DNA of 64,000 bases, from NCBI RefSeq assembly GCF_049803795.1, contig NZ_JBNAGJ010000004.1, positions 248,001-312,000 of the forward strand, given 5' to 3'. Both the position numbers and the translations under genes were made by a program. The DNA comes from Thalassobius sp002708925. Its GTDB lineage: Bacteria > Pseudomonadota > Alphaproteobacteria > Rhodobacterales > Rhodobacteraceae. This document shows, one piece after another, positions 1 to 8,149 of the stretch (its first letter is position 1; every line of letters starts with the position of its first letter). The notes under the pieces were generated by a model. The model had not been told where the DNA came from. It saw nothing but the letters and a program-made list of their open reading frames with translations, and ran no database searches.

Positions 1-1
1 C

Positions 2-1276
2 AAATCCCCAAACCCGTTCTGGCTGGCCTCGGCCCCGCCCACGGATAAGGAATACAACGTCCGCCGCGCGTTCGAGGCAGGCTGGGGCGGTGTCGTGTGG
101 AAAACGCTGGGCTCCGAAGGGCCGCCGGTGGTGAACGTCAACGGGCCGCGTTACGGCGCGATCTGGGGCGCGGACCGGCGTCTGCTGGGGCTGAACAACA
201 TCGAATTGATCACGGATCGCCCGCTGGAGGTGAACCTGCGCGAGATTAAATCGGTGAAGCGCGACTATCCCGACCGCGCGTTGATCATCAGCCTGATGGT
301 GCCCTGCGACGAGGATAGCTGGTCCGACATTCTGAAACGGATCGAGGATACCGGCGCTGACGGGGTCGAGCTGAACTTTGGCTGCCCGCATGGGATGGCC
401 GAACGCGGCATGGGATCAGCCGTGGGGCAGGTGCCGGAATATATTGAAATGGTGACGCGCTGGGTAAAGAAACACAGTCGGATGCCCTGTATCGTGAAGC
501 TGACGCCGAATATCGCCGACATCCGCAAACCGGCTGAGGCCGCGAAACGTGGCGGGGCAGATGCGGTGAGCCTGATCAACACGATCAACTCGATCACCTC
601 GGTTGATCTGGACGATTTCGCGCCCGAACCGACGATTGATGGCAAGGGCACGCATGGGGGCTATTGCGGGCCGGCTGTCAAACCCATCGCGCTGAACATG
701 GTGGCCGAGATCGCGCGGAACCCTGAGACCCATGGCCTGCCGATCAGCGGTATCGGGGGGGTCACCACCTGGCGTGATGCGGCCGAGTTCATGACGCTGG
801 GCGCGGGCAATGTGCAGGTCTGCACGGCGGCGATGACCTATGGGTTCAAGGTGGTGCAGGAGATGATCTCGGGGTTGAGCGATTACATGGACCGCAAGGG
901 ATTTGCGTCCACGAGCGAACTGGTGGGGCGCGCGGTGCCGAACGTGACGGATTGGCAGTATCTGAACCTGAACTATGTCACCAAGGCCAAGATTGACGAA
1001 GATGCGTGCATCAAATGCGGGCGCTGTTATGCGGCCTGCGAGGATACCAGCCACCAGGCGATTGCCATGTCTGAGGACCGCGTGTTCAGCGTGAAGGATG
1101 ACGAATGCGTGGCCTGTAACCTGTGCGTCAATGTCTGCCCGATCGAGGATTGCATCACGATGGAGCGGGTTGCTCCGGGGCAGGTGGACGCGCGGACCGG
1201 AACCGAGGTGCCTGAGGAGTATGGGAACTGGCTGGAGCATCCGAACAATCCGGGCAACAGCTGTGCGGCCGAGTGA
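2..1276 (+). CDS. preA: NAD-dependent dihydropyrimidine dehydrogenase subunit PreA (5' partial)
   Basis: The catalytic FMN subunit of bacterial dihydropyrimidine dehydrogenase, which reduces uracil and thymine to their 5,6-dihydro forms as the first step of reductive pyrimidine degradation. The frame is open from base 2 and the first residues (KSPNPFWLASAPPTDKEYN) lie just inside the usual PreA N-terminus, so only about ten residues are missing. Seen: the DHODH-like barrel with NFGCPHGM, whose Cys aligns with the catalytic Cys of mammalian DPD, the FMN phosphate segment SGIGGVTTWRDA, and two C-terminal 4Fe-4S clusters (CIKCGRCYAAC and CVACNLCVNVCP). Its partner PreT is expected upstream, outside the window. 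It faces rutR tail to tail and shares a pathway with the hydrolase and dihydropyrimidinase downstream. Confidence 0.95.
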   Translation, partial: KSPNPFWLASAPPTDKEYNVRRAFEAGWGGVVWKTLGSEGPPVVNVNGPRYGAIWGADRRLLGLNNIELITDRPLEVNLREIKSVKRDYPDRALIISLMVPCDEDSWSDILKRIEDTGADGVELNFGCPHGMAERGMGSAVGQVPEYIEMVTRWVKKHSRMPCIVKLTPNIADIRKPAEAAKRGGADAVSLINTINSITSVDLDDFAPEPTIDGKGTHGGYCGPAVKPIALNMVAEIARNPETHGLPISGIGGVTTWRDAAEFMTLGAGNVQVCTAAMTYGFKVVQEMISGLSDYMDRKGFASTSELVGRAVPNVTDWQYLNLNYVTKAKIDEDACIKCGRCYAACEDTSHQAIAMSEDRVFSVKDDECVACNLCVNVCPIEDCITMERVAPGQVDARTGTEVPEEYGNWLEHPNNPGNSCAAE

Positions 1277-1317
1277 TCGGCTGCTGTTAAAAGGTGCGCC
1301 TGCGGCGCGCAGGTTCA

Positions 1318-1348
1318 GGCGGGGATTTTCATTCTGAAAATCCCCGCC
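1318..1348. terminator. Bidirectional hairpin terminator between preA and rutR
   Basis: A perfect 13-bp inverted repeat (1318-1330 with 1336-1348, five-base loop ATTCT) sits between two convergent genes. The arms end in runs of T and A, so it can work for both strands. Confidence 0.75.
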
Positions 1349-1375
1349 CGTTTGGCGTTTGGGGCCGGTGTCTGA

Positions 1376-2008
1376 TCAGGATTTCGGGCCGAGCAGGTTG
1401 CGGAACAGGGTGTCCAGATAGGTTTCGGCGCTTGCGAGGATGTCATCCTCGTTTGGGGTCAGGACAGAGACCTGGGCCTCGAAATCGGCATAATGCTGGG
1501 TTGTGGACCAGATCGAGAAAATCAGGTGGCGCGGATCGACCGGGTTGATTTTTCCGGCGTCCATCCAGCCCTGGATGACGGCGGTTTTTTCGTCAAAGAG
1601 CGGTTTGAGGTCGGATTCCAAGTGGGGGCCCATGCGGGGCGCGCCTTGGAGGATTTCATTGGCGAAAAGGCGGCTTTCGCGGGGGAATTCGCGGCTCATT
1701 TGCGCTTTGCGGCGTACATAGGCGCAGATTTCTTCGAGAGGGTCGCCGTCCGGGTCCATTTCATGCAGGGGATCCAGCCAGGTTTCCATCAGCTTGTTCA
1801 GCAGGGTGACGTGGATCGCCTCTTTTCCGTCGAAGTAATACAGGATGTTCGGCTTGGACAGGCCGGCATGTTCGGCGATCTGGTCCAGCGTGGCGCCGCG
1901 ATAGCCGTGTTGGGAAAAAACCTCGAGCGCAGCATCCAGAATTTTCCCCCGATTCCTAAGCTGAATCCGGCTGGGTTTCTTGGCTGTCGCACTTTTCTGG
2001 GCACTCAT
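1376..2008 (-). CDS. rutR: TetR-family pyrimidine regulator RutR
   Basis: A 210-aa TetR-type repressor. The helix-turn-helix lies at about residues 15-60 (ATLDQIAEHAGLSKPNILYYF). The C-terminal half keeps signature segments of E. coli RutR (DEKTAVIQGWMDAGKINPVDP, then IWSTTQHYADFEAQV), which form the uracil/thymine pocket in that protein. The start at 2008 is chosen because AAGGGG stands five to six bases ahead. An in-frame TTG six codons upstream has no ribosome binding site. Known: RutR binds TTGACCA-N2-TGGTCAA and is released by uracil. A close match lies at 2125-2140, between this gene and the divergent hydrolase. Inference: it represses the hydrolase / dihydropyrimidinase / ABC transporter group and perhaps itself. 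Confidence 0.88.
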   Translation of the reverse strand: MSAQKSATAKKPSRIQLRNRGKILDAALEVFSQHGYRGATLDQIAEHAGLSKPNILYYFDGKEAIHVTLLNKLMETWLDPLHEMDPDGDPLEEICAYVRRKAQMSREFPRESRLFANEILQGAPRMGPHLESDLKPLFDEKTAVIQGWMDAGKINPVDPRHLIFSIWSTTQHYADFEAQVSVLTPNEDDILASAETYLDTLFRNLLGPKS

Positions 2009-2092
2009 ACAAACCCCTTTCAACAAAGTGATGCATAATTCATCGGGAGCTATTTTAGACTATCCCGCGCCGAGGGGTAGCCAAGAGTTTTC

Positions 2093-2140
2093 TTGACATG
2101 GAAGAGGCGGTTCGCAATCGTCAATTTACCAAATGGTAAA
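2093..2140 (+). promoter_or_regulatory. Promoter with RutR operator
   Basis: A consensus -35 hexamer TTGACA occurs at 2093-2098, with only a weak -10 about 17 bases later. Immediately downstream, 2125-2140 reads TTTACCAAATGGTAAA: two perfect 7-bp arms around two bases, differing from the E. coli RutR consensus at one symmetrical position. It lies about 75 bases before the hydrolase start, so a bound repressor would block transcription start or escape. Confidence 0.7.
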
Positions 2141-2216
2141 AAAGCAGCAAGAGGGCCCAGCTCTCCAGCCACGGTGGCCTTCTTGTCTGTCGCAAAGCAA
2201 GACGAGGGGAAAACCA

Positions 2217-3467
2217 ATGCCAGCGCCCGGAGAAAACCTGAAGATCAACGGCGATCGTTTGTGGGACAGCCTGATGGAGATGGCCAGGGTCGGTCCGGGT
2301 GTGGCGGGCGGGAACAACCGCCAGACCGTCACGGACGAGGATGGCGAGGGGCGCGCTCTGTTCCAGAAATGGTGTGTGGAGGCGGGATGCTCGATGGGCC
2401 TGGATCAGATGGGCAACATGTTTGCCATGCGTCCGGGGACCGATCCCGAGGCGCTGCCGGTCTATGTGGGCAGCCATTTGGATACGCAGCCGACGGGTGG
2501 GAAATATGATGGCGTTCTGGGCGTTCTGGCCGGGCTGGAGCTGATCCGCACGCTGAATGATCTGGGGATCAAGACGAAACACCCCATCGTGGCCACCAAT
2601 TGGACGAATGAGGAAGGCACGCGGTTTGCGCCGGCGATGCTGGCCTCGGGCGTGTTTGCGGGGATTCACACGCAGGATTGGGCCTATGCGCGCGAGGATG
2701 CCGAGGGGCTGAAATTCGGGGACGAGCTGGCGCGGATCGGCTGGAAAGGCGAAGAGGAAGTGGGCGCGCGCAAGATGCACGCCTTCTTTGAGCTGCATAT
2801 CGAACAGGGCCCCATTCTGGAGGCCGAGGGCAAGGATATTGGCGTGGTCACTCATGGTCAGGGTCTGAGCTGGACGCAGGTGACGATCACGGGCAAGGAC
2901 GCGCATACCGGATCCACGCCCATGCCGATGCGCAAAAACGCCGGGCTGGGCATGGCGCGGGTGCTGGAGCTGGTGGATGAGATCGCCTGGTCGCACAAGC
3001 CTCATGCCGTGGGCGCGGCGGGGCATATTGATGTCTTCCCCAATTCGCGCAACGTGATCCCCGGCAAGGTGGTGTTCACCGTCGATTTCCGCAGCCCCGA
3101 CCTGGCCGTCATTCAGGATATGGAGGCCCGGCTGAAGATCGGCGCGCAGAAAATTTGCGATGAGATGGGCCTGGGCGTAGAGTTTGAGAAAGTGGGTGGA
3201 TTCGATCCGGTTGCCTTTGATGAGGGGTGCGTGACGGCCATTCGCTCGGCTGCGGAAAGGCTGGGGTACAGCCATCGGGATATCATCTCGGGGGCGGGGC
3301 ATGATGCGTGCTGGATCAACCAGGTGGCGCCGACTGCCATGGTGATGTGCCCCTGCGTGGACGGGCTGAGCCATAACGAGGCCGAAGAGATCTCGAAGGA
3401 TTGGGCGGCAGCGGGGGCAGACGTGCTGCTGCACGCGGTTGTCGAAACCGCCGAGATCGTGGAATAA
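2217..3467 (+). CDS. Zn-dependent hydrolase, N-carbamoyl-beta-alanine amidohydrolase (beta-ureidopropionase) type
   Basis: An M20/AllC-family amidohydrolase of 416 aa that splits N-carbamoyl-beta-amino acids to the beta-amino acid, CO2 and ammonia. This is the last step of reductive pyrimidine breakdown. Seen: metal ligands in GSHLDTQPTGGKYDG and TNEEGTRF, the EQGPILE segment, the lid region DAHTGSTPM, and C-terminal SGAGHDACW and LSHNEAEE. The start at 2217 follows GAGGGGA by six bases. An upstream in-frame extension lacks a ribosome site and would run across the RutR operator. It leads an operon with the unknown protein and dihydropyrimidinase. Hydantoinase-type N-carbamoyl-L-amino acid hydrolases (HyuC, AmaB) are the same family, so substrate choice rests on context. 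Confidence 0.9.
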   Translation: MPAPGENLKINGDRLWDSLMEMARVGPGVAGGNNRQTVTDEDGEGRALFQKWCVEAGCSMGLDQMGNMFAMRPGTDPEALPVYVGSHLDTQPTGGKYDGVLGVLAGLELIRTLNDLGIKTKHPIVATNWTNEEGTRFAPAMLASGVFAGIHTQDWAYAREDAEGLKFGDELARIGWKGEEEVGARKMHAFFELHIEQGPILEAEGKDIGVVTHGQGLSWTQVTITGKDAHTGSTPMPMRKNAGLGMARVLELVDEIAWSHKPHAVGAAGHIDVFPNSRNVIPGKVVFTVDFRSPDLAVIQDMEARLKIGAQKICDEMGLGVEFEKVGGFDPVAFDEGCVTAIRSAAERLGYSHRDIISGAGHDACWINQVAPTAMVMCPCVDGLSHNEAEEISKDWAAAGADVLLHAVVETAEIVE

Positions 3468-3485
3468 CCCCGGAAGGGCCCGAAC

Positions 3486-3791
3486 GTGGTGACACAGGAA
3501 GACGTCAAAGCGCAGGTCAGGCAGGCGATCGAGGGGTTCAAACCCGCCAATCGCCTGGATCGGGCTACGCTGGAGGACTTTAAGAAAGCGGTGGTCGAGC
3601 CGCGCCTTGTCACCGTGAATTTCAGCGGGGGGATTACTCAGAAATGCTGGAATGTGACGCGCTCTAACGGAATGTACCGCGTCATTTTCCTGCCCACGGC
3701 GGGGTATTTCTCGCTCTGTGTGGAATCCGATTTTGGGCCGCTGGACATCGGGGTCCACGGCGATGCGATAGGGTGTTTCGGGTCCGTCTGA
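3486..3791 (+). CDS. Unknown 101-aa protein in the pyrimidine operon
   Basis: I do not recognise a characterised family. The protein is soluble, with no signal peptide or membrane segment. The N-terminal third is charged and helical (TQEDVKAQVRQAIEGF). The rest looks like beta strands with two cysteines (QKCWNVTRS, FSLCVESDFG) and a glycine-rich end. It starts at GTG 3486, or at the GTG codon right after it, behind GGAAGGG. It sits 18 bases after the carbamoyl hydrolase and 36 before dihydropyrimidinase on the same strand, so co-transcription is likely. Inference only: an accessory factor or small enzyme for cyclic ureide breakdown. Confidence 0.75.
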   Translation: MVTQEDVKAQVRQAIEGFKPANRLDRATLEDFKKAVVEPRLVTVNFSGGITQKCWNVTRSNGMYRVIFLPTAGYFSLCVESDFGPLDIGVHGDAIGCFGSV

Positions 3792-3827
3792 TCCGCCGCG
3801 CCAACAGACAAGACAGGGAGTAACGAC

Positions 3828-5288
3828 ATGACCAAAGTCATCAAAGGCGGCACCGTTTGCACCGCCGACCGGACCTGGAAAGCCGATGTTCTGATCGAGG
3901 GTGAAAAGATCAAACAGATCGGCGAGGATCTGAAGGGCGACGAATATATCGACGCGGAAGGCGCCTATGTGATCCCCGGCGGGATTGATCCGCATACGCA
4001 TCTGGAAATGCCCTTTATGGGGACCACGGCGGCGGAAACCTTTGAATCGGGCACTTGGGCCGCAGCCGTGGGCGGCACCACGATGGTGGTGGATTTCTGC
4101 CTGCCCGGCGAGGATGGCAGCATCAAGAACGCGATCCACGAATGGCACCGCAAATCCGCGCCGCAGATCTGCTCGGATGTGGGCTATCACATGGCGATCA
4201 CCGGCTGGAACGAGCAGGTCTTCAACGAGATGAAAGACGCCGTGGATATGGGCGTGAACTCGTTCAAGCATTTCATGGCCTACAAAGGCGCGCTGATGGT
4301 CGAGGATGACGAGATGTTCGCCAGTTTCAAACGCTGCCGCGAGCTGGGCGCTCTGCCGATGGTGCATGCGGAAAACGGCGATCTGGTGGCGGACATGCAA
4401 GAGGAAATGCTGGCCAAGGGCATCACCGGCCCCGAGGGCCACGCCTATTCCCGTCCGCCAGAATTCGAAGGCGAGGCCGCCAACCGCGCCATTACCATCG
4501 CCGATGCAGCCGGGACGCCGCTCTATATCGTGCATGTCAGCTGTGAGCAGGCGCACGAAGCCATCCGCCGCGCCCGTCAAAAAGGGATGCGCGTCTATGG
4601 CGAGCCGCTGATCCAGTTCCTGACTCTGGACGAAAGCGAATATTTCAAGGGCGACTGGATGCACTCGGCCCGCCGGGTGATGTCTCCGCCCTTCCGTGAC
4701 AAATCCCACCAGGACAGCTTGTGGGCCGGTCTTCAGGCGGGCTCGTTGCAGGTGGTCGCCACTGACCACGCGGCCTTTACCAGCGAACAAAAACTGATGG
4801 GCAAGGATAACTTCTGCCTGATCCCCAACGGCTCGAACGGGCTGGAGGAACGCCTGGCCGTGCTGTGGACACAAGGCGTGGAAACCGGCCGGCTGACTCC
4901 GAACGAGTTTGTCGCCGCGACCTCGACCAATGTGGCGAAGATCCTGAACATCTATCCGCAAAAAGGCGCGATCGTCGAAGGCGCGGATGCCGATATCGTG
5001 GTCTGGGACCCCAAGATTTCCAAGACGATCAGCCAGGCCAACCACCATTCGGTTCTGGATTACAACGTGTTCGAGGGCTTCGATGTCACCGCTCAGGCGC
5101 GCTATACCCTGAACCGGGGCGAGGTCATCTGGGCCTGGGGCCAGAACAGCCAGCCGCAGCCGGGACGCGGCCGTTTCATCCCGCGCCCTGCCTTCAATTC
5201 GGCCAGCGTTGCGCTGTCCAAGTGGAAGGAACTGACCAGCCCAAAAATGATCCAGCGCGATCCGATGAACATCCCGGCCGGGATCTAA
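3828..5288 (+). CDS. hydA: Dihydropyrimidinase (D-hydantoinase)
   Basis: A binuclear-metal cyclic amidohydrolase of 486 aa that opens dihydrouracil or dihydrothymine to N-carbamoyl-beta-amino acids. Seen: the metal-binding GGIDPHTHLEMPFMG near residue 55, the carboxylated-Lys segment SFKHFMAYKGALM near residue 150, metal histidines in PMVHAENGD and YIVHVSCEQA, and VATDHAAFTSEQK near residue 310. Length is usual for the family. GGGAG stands seven bases before the ATG. It follows the carbamoyl hydrolase and precedes the ABC transporter, so ring reduction (PreA), ring opening (this gene) and decarbamoylation are encoded together. Confidence 0.94.
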   Translation: MTKVIKGGTVCTADRTWKADVLIEGEKIKQIGEDLKGDEYIDAEGAYVIPGGIDPHTHLEMPFMGTTAAETFESGTWAAAVGGTTMVVDFCLPGEDGSIKNAIHEWHRKSAPQICSDVGYHMAITGWNEQVFNEMKDAVDMGVNSFKHFMAYKGALMVEDDEMFASFKRCRELGALPMVHAENGDLVADMQEEMLAKGITGPEGHAYSRPPEFEGEAANRAITIADAAGTPLYIVHVSCEQAHEAIRRARQKGMRVYGEPLIQFLTLDESEYFKGDWMHSARRVMSPPFRDKSHQDSLWAGLQAGSLQVVATDHAAFTSEQKLMGKDNFCLIPNGSNGLEERLAVLWTQGVETGRLTPNEFVAATSTNVAKILNIYPQKGAIVEGADADIVVWDPKISKTISQANHHSVLDYNVFEGFDVTAQARYTLNRGEVIWAWGQNSQPQPGRGRFIPRPAFNSASVALSKWKELTSPKMIQRDPMNIPAGI

Positions 5289-5378
5289 GAAACCGGCGCT
5301 CCGGCTTTTGGCCGGCGCGTAGACAAAGACGACACGACAGACCGTGAAACCATCACGGCAACGGAGCACTGGGGACGT

Positions 5379-6161
5379 ATGACCGAAACTGTAATCAGCG
5401 CAAAGGGTCTGAACCTGACCTTTCAGACGAATGACGGGCCCGTACACGCGCTGCAAGACGTGAACCTGGAGATCGAAAAGGGCGATTTCGTCAGTTTCAT
5501 CGGCCCATCGGGCTGCGGCAAAACCACGTTCTTGCGAGTGATGGCGGATCTGGAAACGCCCACGGCCGGCTCGATCCTGGTCAATGGCGTAACGCCCGAA
5601 GAGGCACGTAAATCGCGGGCCTATGGATATGTGTTCCAACACGCGGGCCTGTATCCGTGGCGCACCATCGGCGGGAATATCCGCCTTCCGCTGGAAATCA
5701 TGGGCTATGATAAGGCCGATCAGGACACACGCGTCGAGCGCGTGCTGGAACTGGTCGAACTGGCCGGATTCGAGAAAAAATTCCCCTGGCAGCTGTCCGG
5801 AGGGATGCAGCAACGTGCCTCGATCGCACGGGCGCTGGCGTTCGATGCGGATATTCTGCTGATGGACGAACCCTTTGGCGCGCTTGACGAGATTGTGCGC
5901 GATCACCTGAATGAACAATTGCTGCACCTGTGGGCTCGCACGAACAAGACCATCGGTTTCGTGACGCACTCGATCCCCGAGGCGGTCTACCTATCCACTA
6001 AAATTGTGGTGATGTCCCCGCGCCCCGGCCGGATCACGGACGTGATCGAAAGCCCCCTGCCACGCGAGCGTCCTCTGGACATCCGCGACACGCCTGAATT
6101 TCTGGAGATCGCCCATCGCGTCCGTGATGGCCTGCGCGCAGGACATGCTTATGATGACTAA
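5379..6161 (+). CDS. ABC transporter ATP-binding protein (SsuB/TauB/ThiZ class)
   Basis: The ATPase of an importer, 260 aa. Seen: Walker A GPSGCGKTT near residue 47, Q-loop YVFQHAGLYPW, signature LSGGMQQR near residue 145, Walker B ILLMDEPFGALDE and switch VTHSIPEA. The PFGALD form is typical of importers for organic anions, thiamine precursors, nitrate or sulfonates. It lies 90 bases after dihydropyrimidinase and begins a set with two permeases and a binding protein. Inference: it powers uptake of a pyrimidine, dihydropyrimidine or hydantoin. The substrate cannot be read from the ATPase. Confidence 0.93.
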   Translation: MTETVISAKGLNLTFQTNDGPVHALQDVNLEIEKGDFVSFIGPSGCGKTTFLRVMADLETPTAGSILVNGVTPEEARKSRAYGYVFQHAGLYPWRTIGGNIRLPLEIMGYDKADQDTRVERVLELVELAGFEKKFPWQLSGGMQQRASIARALAFDADILLMDEPFGALDEIVRDHLNEQLLHLWARTNKTIGFVTHSIPEAVYLSTKIVVMSPRPGRITDVIESPLPRERPLDIRDTPEFLEIAHRVRDGLRAGHAYDD

Positions 6162-6315
6162 GAAGCGCTGTCTCCAATCCGAGCCACGAGGGGCGCTTGT
6201 TGCAAGCCACCCCCCGCGATCTCCCCGCGCTTGGGTTAAGGACGCGGGCCCCTTCTTCGCTCACGGTCATCGGCTCTCCAGCCTGTACCGTGGAGGTAGA
6301 AAAACACCAATTCCT

Positions 6316-6390
6316 TTCTTTGCTCTTAAAATACTCAAAAAATTGCGCGTGCGGCACTGTGGTGCAGTTGAGTATTTACGGAGCAAAGAA
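6316..6390. repeat. 23-bp imperfect inverted repeat, a dispersed element
   Basis: Arms 6316-6338 and 6368-6390 are reverse complements at about 20 of 23 positions, with a 29-base loop. The core GAGTATTT-N3-GAGCAAAGAA recurs at 62833-62853, and a looser relative is at 16898-16919. It fills most of the gap between the ATPase and the first permease, just before the permease ribosome site. Its job is unclear: an mRNA-processing or attenuating hairpin inside the operon, or an old mobile repeat. Confidence 0.65.
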
Positions 6391-6407
6391 GCAGGGGGGG
6401 CGCGGGC

Positions 6408-7271
6408 ATGAAGAGGGCGTTTATTCCTGTTGTGACGGTCGTGGCAGTGATCTTTGCGCTTTGGTATGGGGTGGCTGTCGCGCTGAACGCGCCCTGGGCT
6501 TATGATCAGGCCAAGCGGGGCCAGGTGGAGTTGAGCTTTTCGGAGCTTGTGGTGGAGACCTGGAGCCAGAAAAAGCCCAAGCTGCCTGCGCCGCATCAGG
6601 TTGGGGCCGAGATATGGAAGACCACGGTTCAGAAGAAGGTGACTTCGAAGCGCTCGCTGATTTATCATGCGGGGATCACGCTGAGCTCGACCATGTTGGG
6701 GTTTGTGCTGGGAACGGTGCTGGGAATCGGGCTGGCCGTTGGGATCGTCTATAACCGGGTGATGGACATGAGCGTGATGCCCTGGGTCATCGCCAGCCAG
6801 ACGATCCCCATTCTTGCAATTGCGCCGATGATCATTGTTGTGCTGAACGCGGTGGGGATCTCGGGGCTTTTGCCCAAGGCGATCATCTCCATGTATCTGT
6901 CGTTTTTTCCGGTCGTTGTGGGCATGGTCAAGGGTTTACGCAGCCCTGGCGTGATGCAGCTGGACCAGATGAAAACCTGGAGCGCGAGTGGCGGGCAGGA
7001 GTTTTGGAAGCTACGATTGCCCAGCTCGATGCCCTATCTGTTTGCTTCGCTTAAGATTGCGATGGCGGCGTCTTTGGTGGGGGCCATTGTTGGCGAGCTG
7101 CCGACGGGGGCTGTGGCTGGTCTGGGCGCGCGTTTGCTGGCTGGCTCTTATTATGGGCAGACCATTCAGATCTGGAGCGCGCTGATCATGGCGGCGGCTT
7201 TGGCGGCCTGTCTGGTGGCGATCATTGGTGTGATCCAGCGGATAACACTGAAGCGGATGGGGATGGCATGA
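6408..7271 (+). CDS. ABC transporter permease 1
   Basis: An inner-membrane permease of the BPD_transp_1 family, 287 aa. One hydrophobic helix lies near the N-terminus (VVTVVAVIFALWYGVAVAL), then a roughly 60-residue loop, then about five further helices. The cytoplasmic EAA loop that docks on the ATPase is seen as ASGGQEFWKLRLPSSMPY. A poly-G tract serves as ribosome site. It is separated from the ATPase gene by a 246-base gap that carries the inverted repeat, and it overlaps permease 2 by four bases. The pair forms the transmembrane part of the putative pyrimidine importer. Confidence 0.9.
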   Translation: MKRAFIPVVTVVAVIFALWYGVAVALNAPWAYDQAKRGQVELSFSELVVETWSQKKPKLPAPHQVGAEIWKTTVQKKVTSKRSLIYHAGITLSSTMLGFVLGTVLGIGLAVGIVYNRVMDMSVMPWVIASQTIPILAIAPMIIVVLNAVGISGLLPKAIISMYLSFFPVVVGMVKGLRSPGVMQLDQMKTWSASGGQEFWKLRLPSSMPYLFASLKIAMAASLVGAIVGELPTGAVAGLGARLLAGSYYGQTIQIWSALIMAAALAACLVAIIGVIQRITLKRMGMA

Positions 7272-8110
7272 TGGGCTGGATTGTCTTTGGGGGGATCGTT
7301 TGGGTGGCCGGATGGGGGCTGAACATCTGGTTGTCGCGTCTGCCGCGCAGCCGGGCCACATCTCTGGCGGTGCCCATCCTTTTTGGGGTGACTATCATTC
7401 TGATCTGGGAATCCGTGGTGCGCGGTTTTGGGATATCGCCTGTGTTGCTGCCCGCCCCCAGCGCGATTGCGCTGCGGTTTGCGGCCTCGACCGGCATCCT
7501 GTGGGAGGATTTTGTGCAAACCGTGCTGAAGGGCGCGCTGAGCGGCTATGTCATCGGTTGCGGCGGGGCTTTTGTCATGGCTGTGGTTGTGGATCGGTTC
7601 CCGTTCTTGCAGCGGGGATTGCTGCCTGTGGGCAATTTTGTGGCTGCGCTGCCGATTATCGGGATGGCGCCTATTCTGGTGATGTGGTTCGGCTTTGACT
7701 GGCAGTCAAAGGCCGCTGTGGTTGTGGTTATGGTGTTTTTCCCGATGCTGGTGAACACGGTCGAGGGGCTACAGGCGACGGACTCGATGCAGCGTGATCT
7801 GATGCGGACTTATGCGTCCGGCTATTGGACAACGCTGTTGAAGCTGCGCCTGCCCGCAGCGATGCCGTTCATCTTCAATGGGTTGAAAATTGCCACGACT
7901 CTGGCGCTGATCGGGGCAATCGTGGCTGAATTCTTCGGGTCTCCGATCAAGGGGATGGGATTTCGGATTTCCACAAGTGTGGGGCAGCTGGCGCTGGATC
8001 TGGTCTGGGCCGAGATCGTTGTCGCCGCCATTGTGGGATCCGCATTTTACGGCGGGGTCGCGCTGTTGGAAAAAGCAGTGACCTTCTGGCACCCGTCACA
8101 GCGAGGCTGA
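7268..8110 (+). CDS. ABC transporter permease 2
   Basis: The second BPD_transp_1 permease, 280 aa, six or so membrane helices. The EAA loop reads ASGYWTTLLKLRLPAAMPF. Its ATG overlaps the stop of permease 1 (ATGA), which points to translational coupling and a heterodimeric channel. The N-terminus (MGWIVFGGIVWVAGWGLNI) is hydrophobic from the start. The binding-protein gene follows 39 bases later. Confidence 0.9.
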   Translation: MMGWIVFGGIVWVAGWGLNIWLSRLPRSRATSLAVPILFGVTIILIWESVVRGFGISPVLLPAPSAIALRFAASTGILWEDFVQTVLKGALSGYVIGCGGAFVMAVVVDRFPFLQRGLLPVGNFVAALPIIGMAPILVMWFGFDWQSKAAVVVVMVFFPMLVNTVEGLQATDSMQRDLMRTYASGYWTTLLKLRLPAAMPFIFNGLKIATTLALIGAIVAEFFGSPIKGMGFRISTSVGQLALDLVWAEIVVAAIVGSAFYGGVALLEKAVTFWHPSQRG

Positions 8111-8149
8111 GCACAGAAATCAACGAATAATCAACTAGGAGAGTATGAA

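Noticed and set aside
2133..2216. An earlier start for the carbamoyl hydrolase at 2133.
   Set aside because: It would overlap the RutR operator, has no ribosome site and adds residues not found in the family.
2121..5969. A very long antisense open frame opposite the hydrolase and dihydropyrimidinase genes (and similar ones opposite mcd, pckA, fcs and dctM).
   Set aside because: GC-rich third codon positions remove stops on the opposite strand. The products are His/Arg/Gln-rich with no domain, and the sense frames carry clear families.
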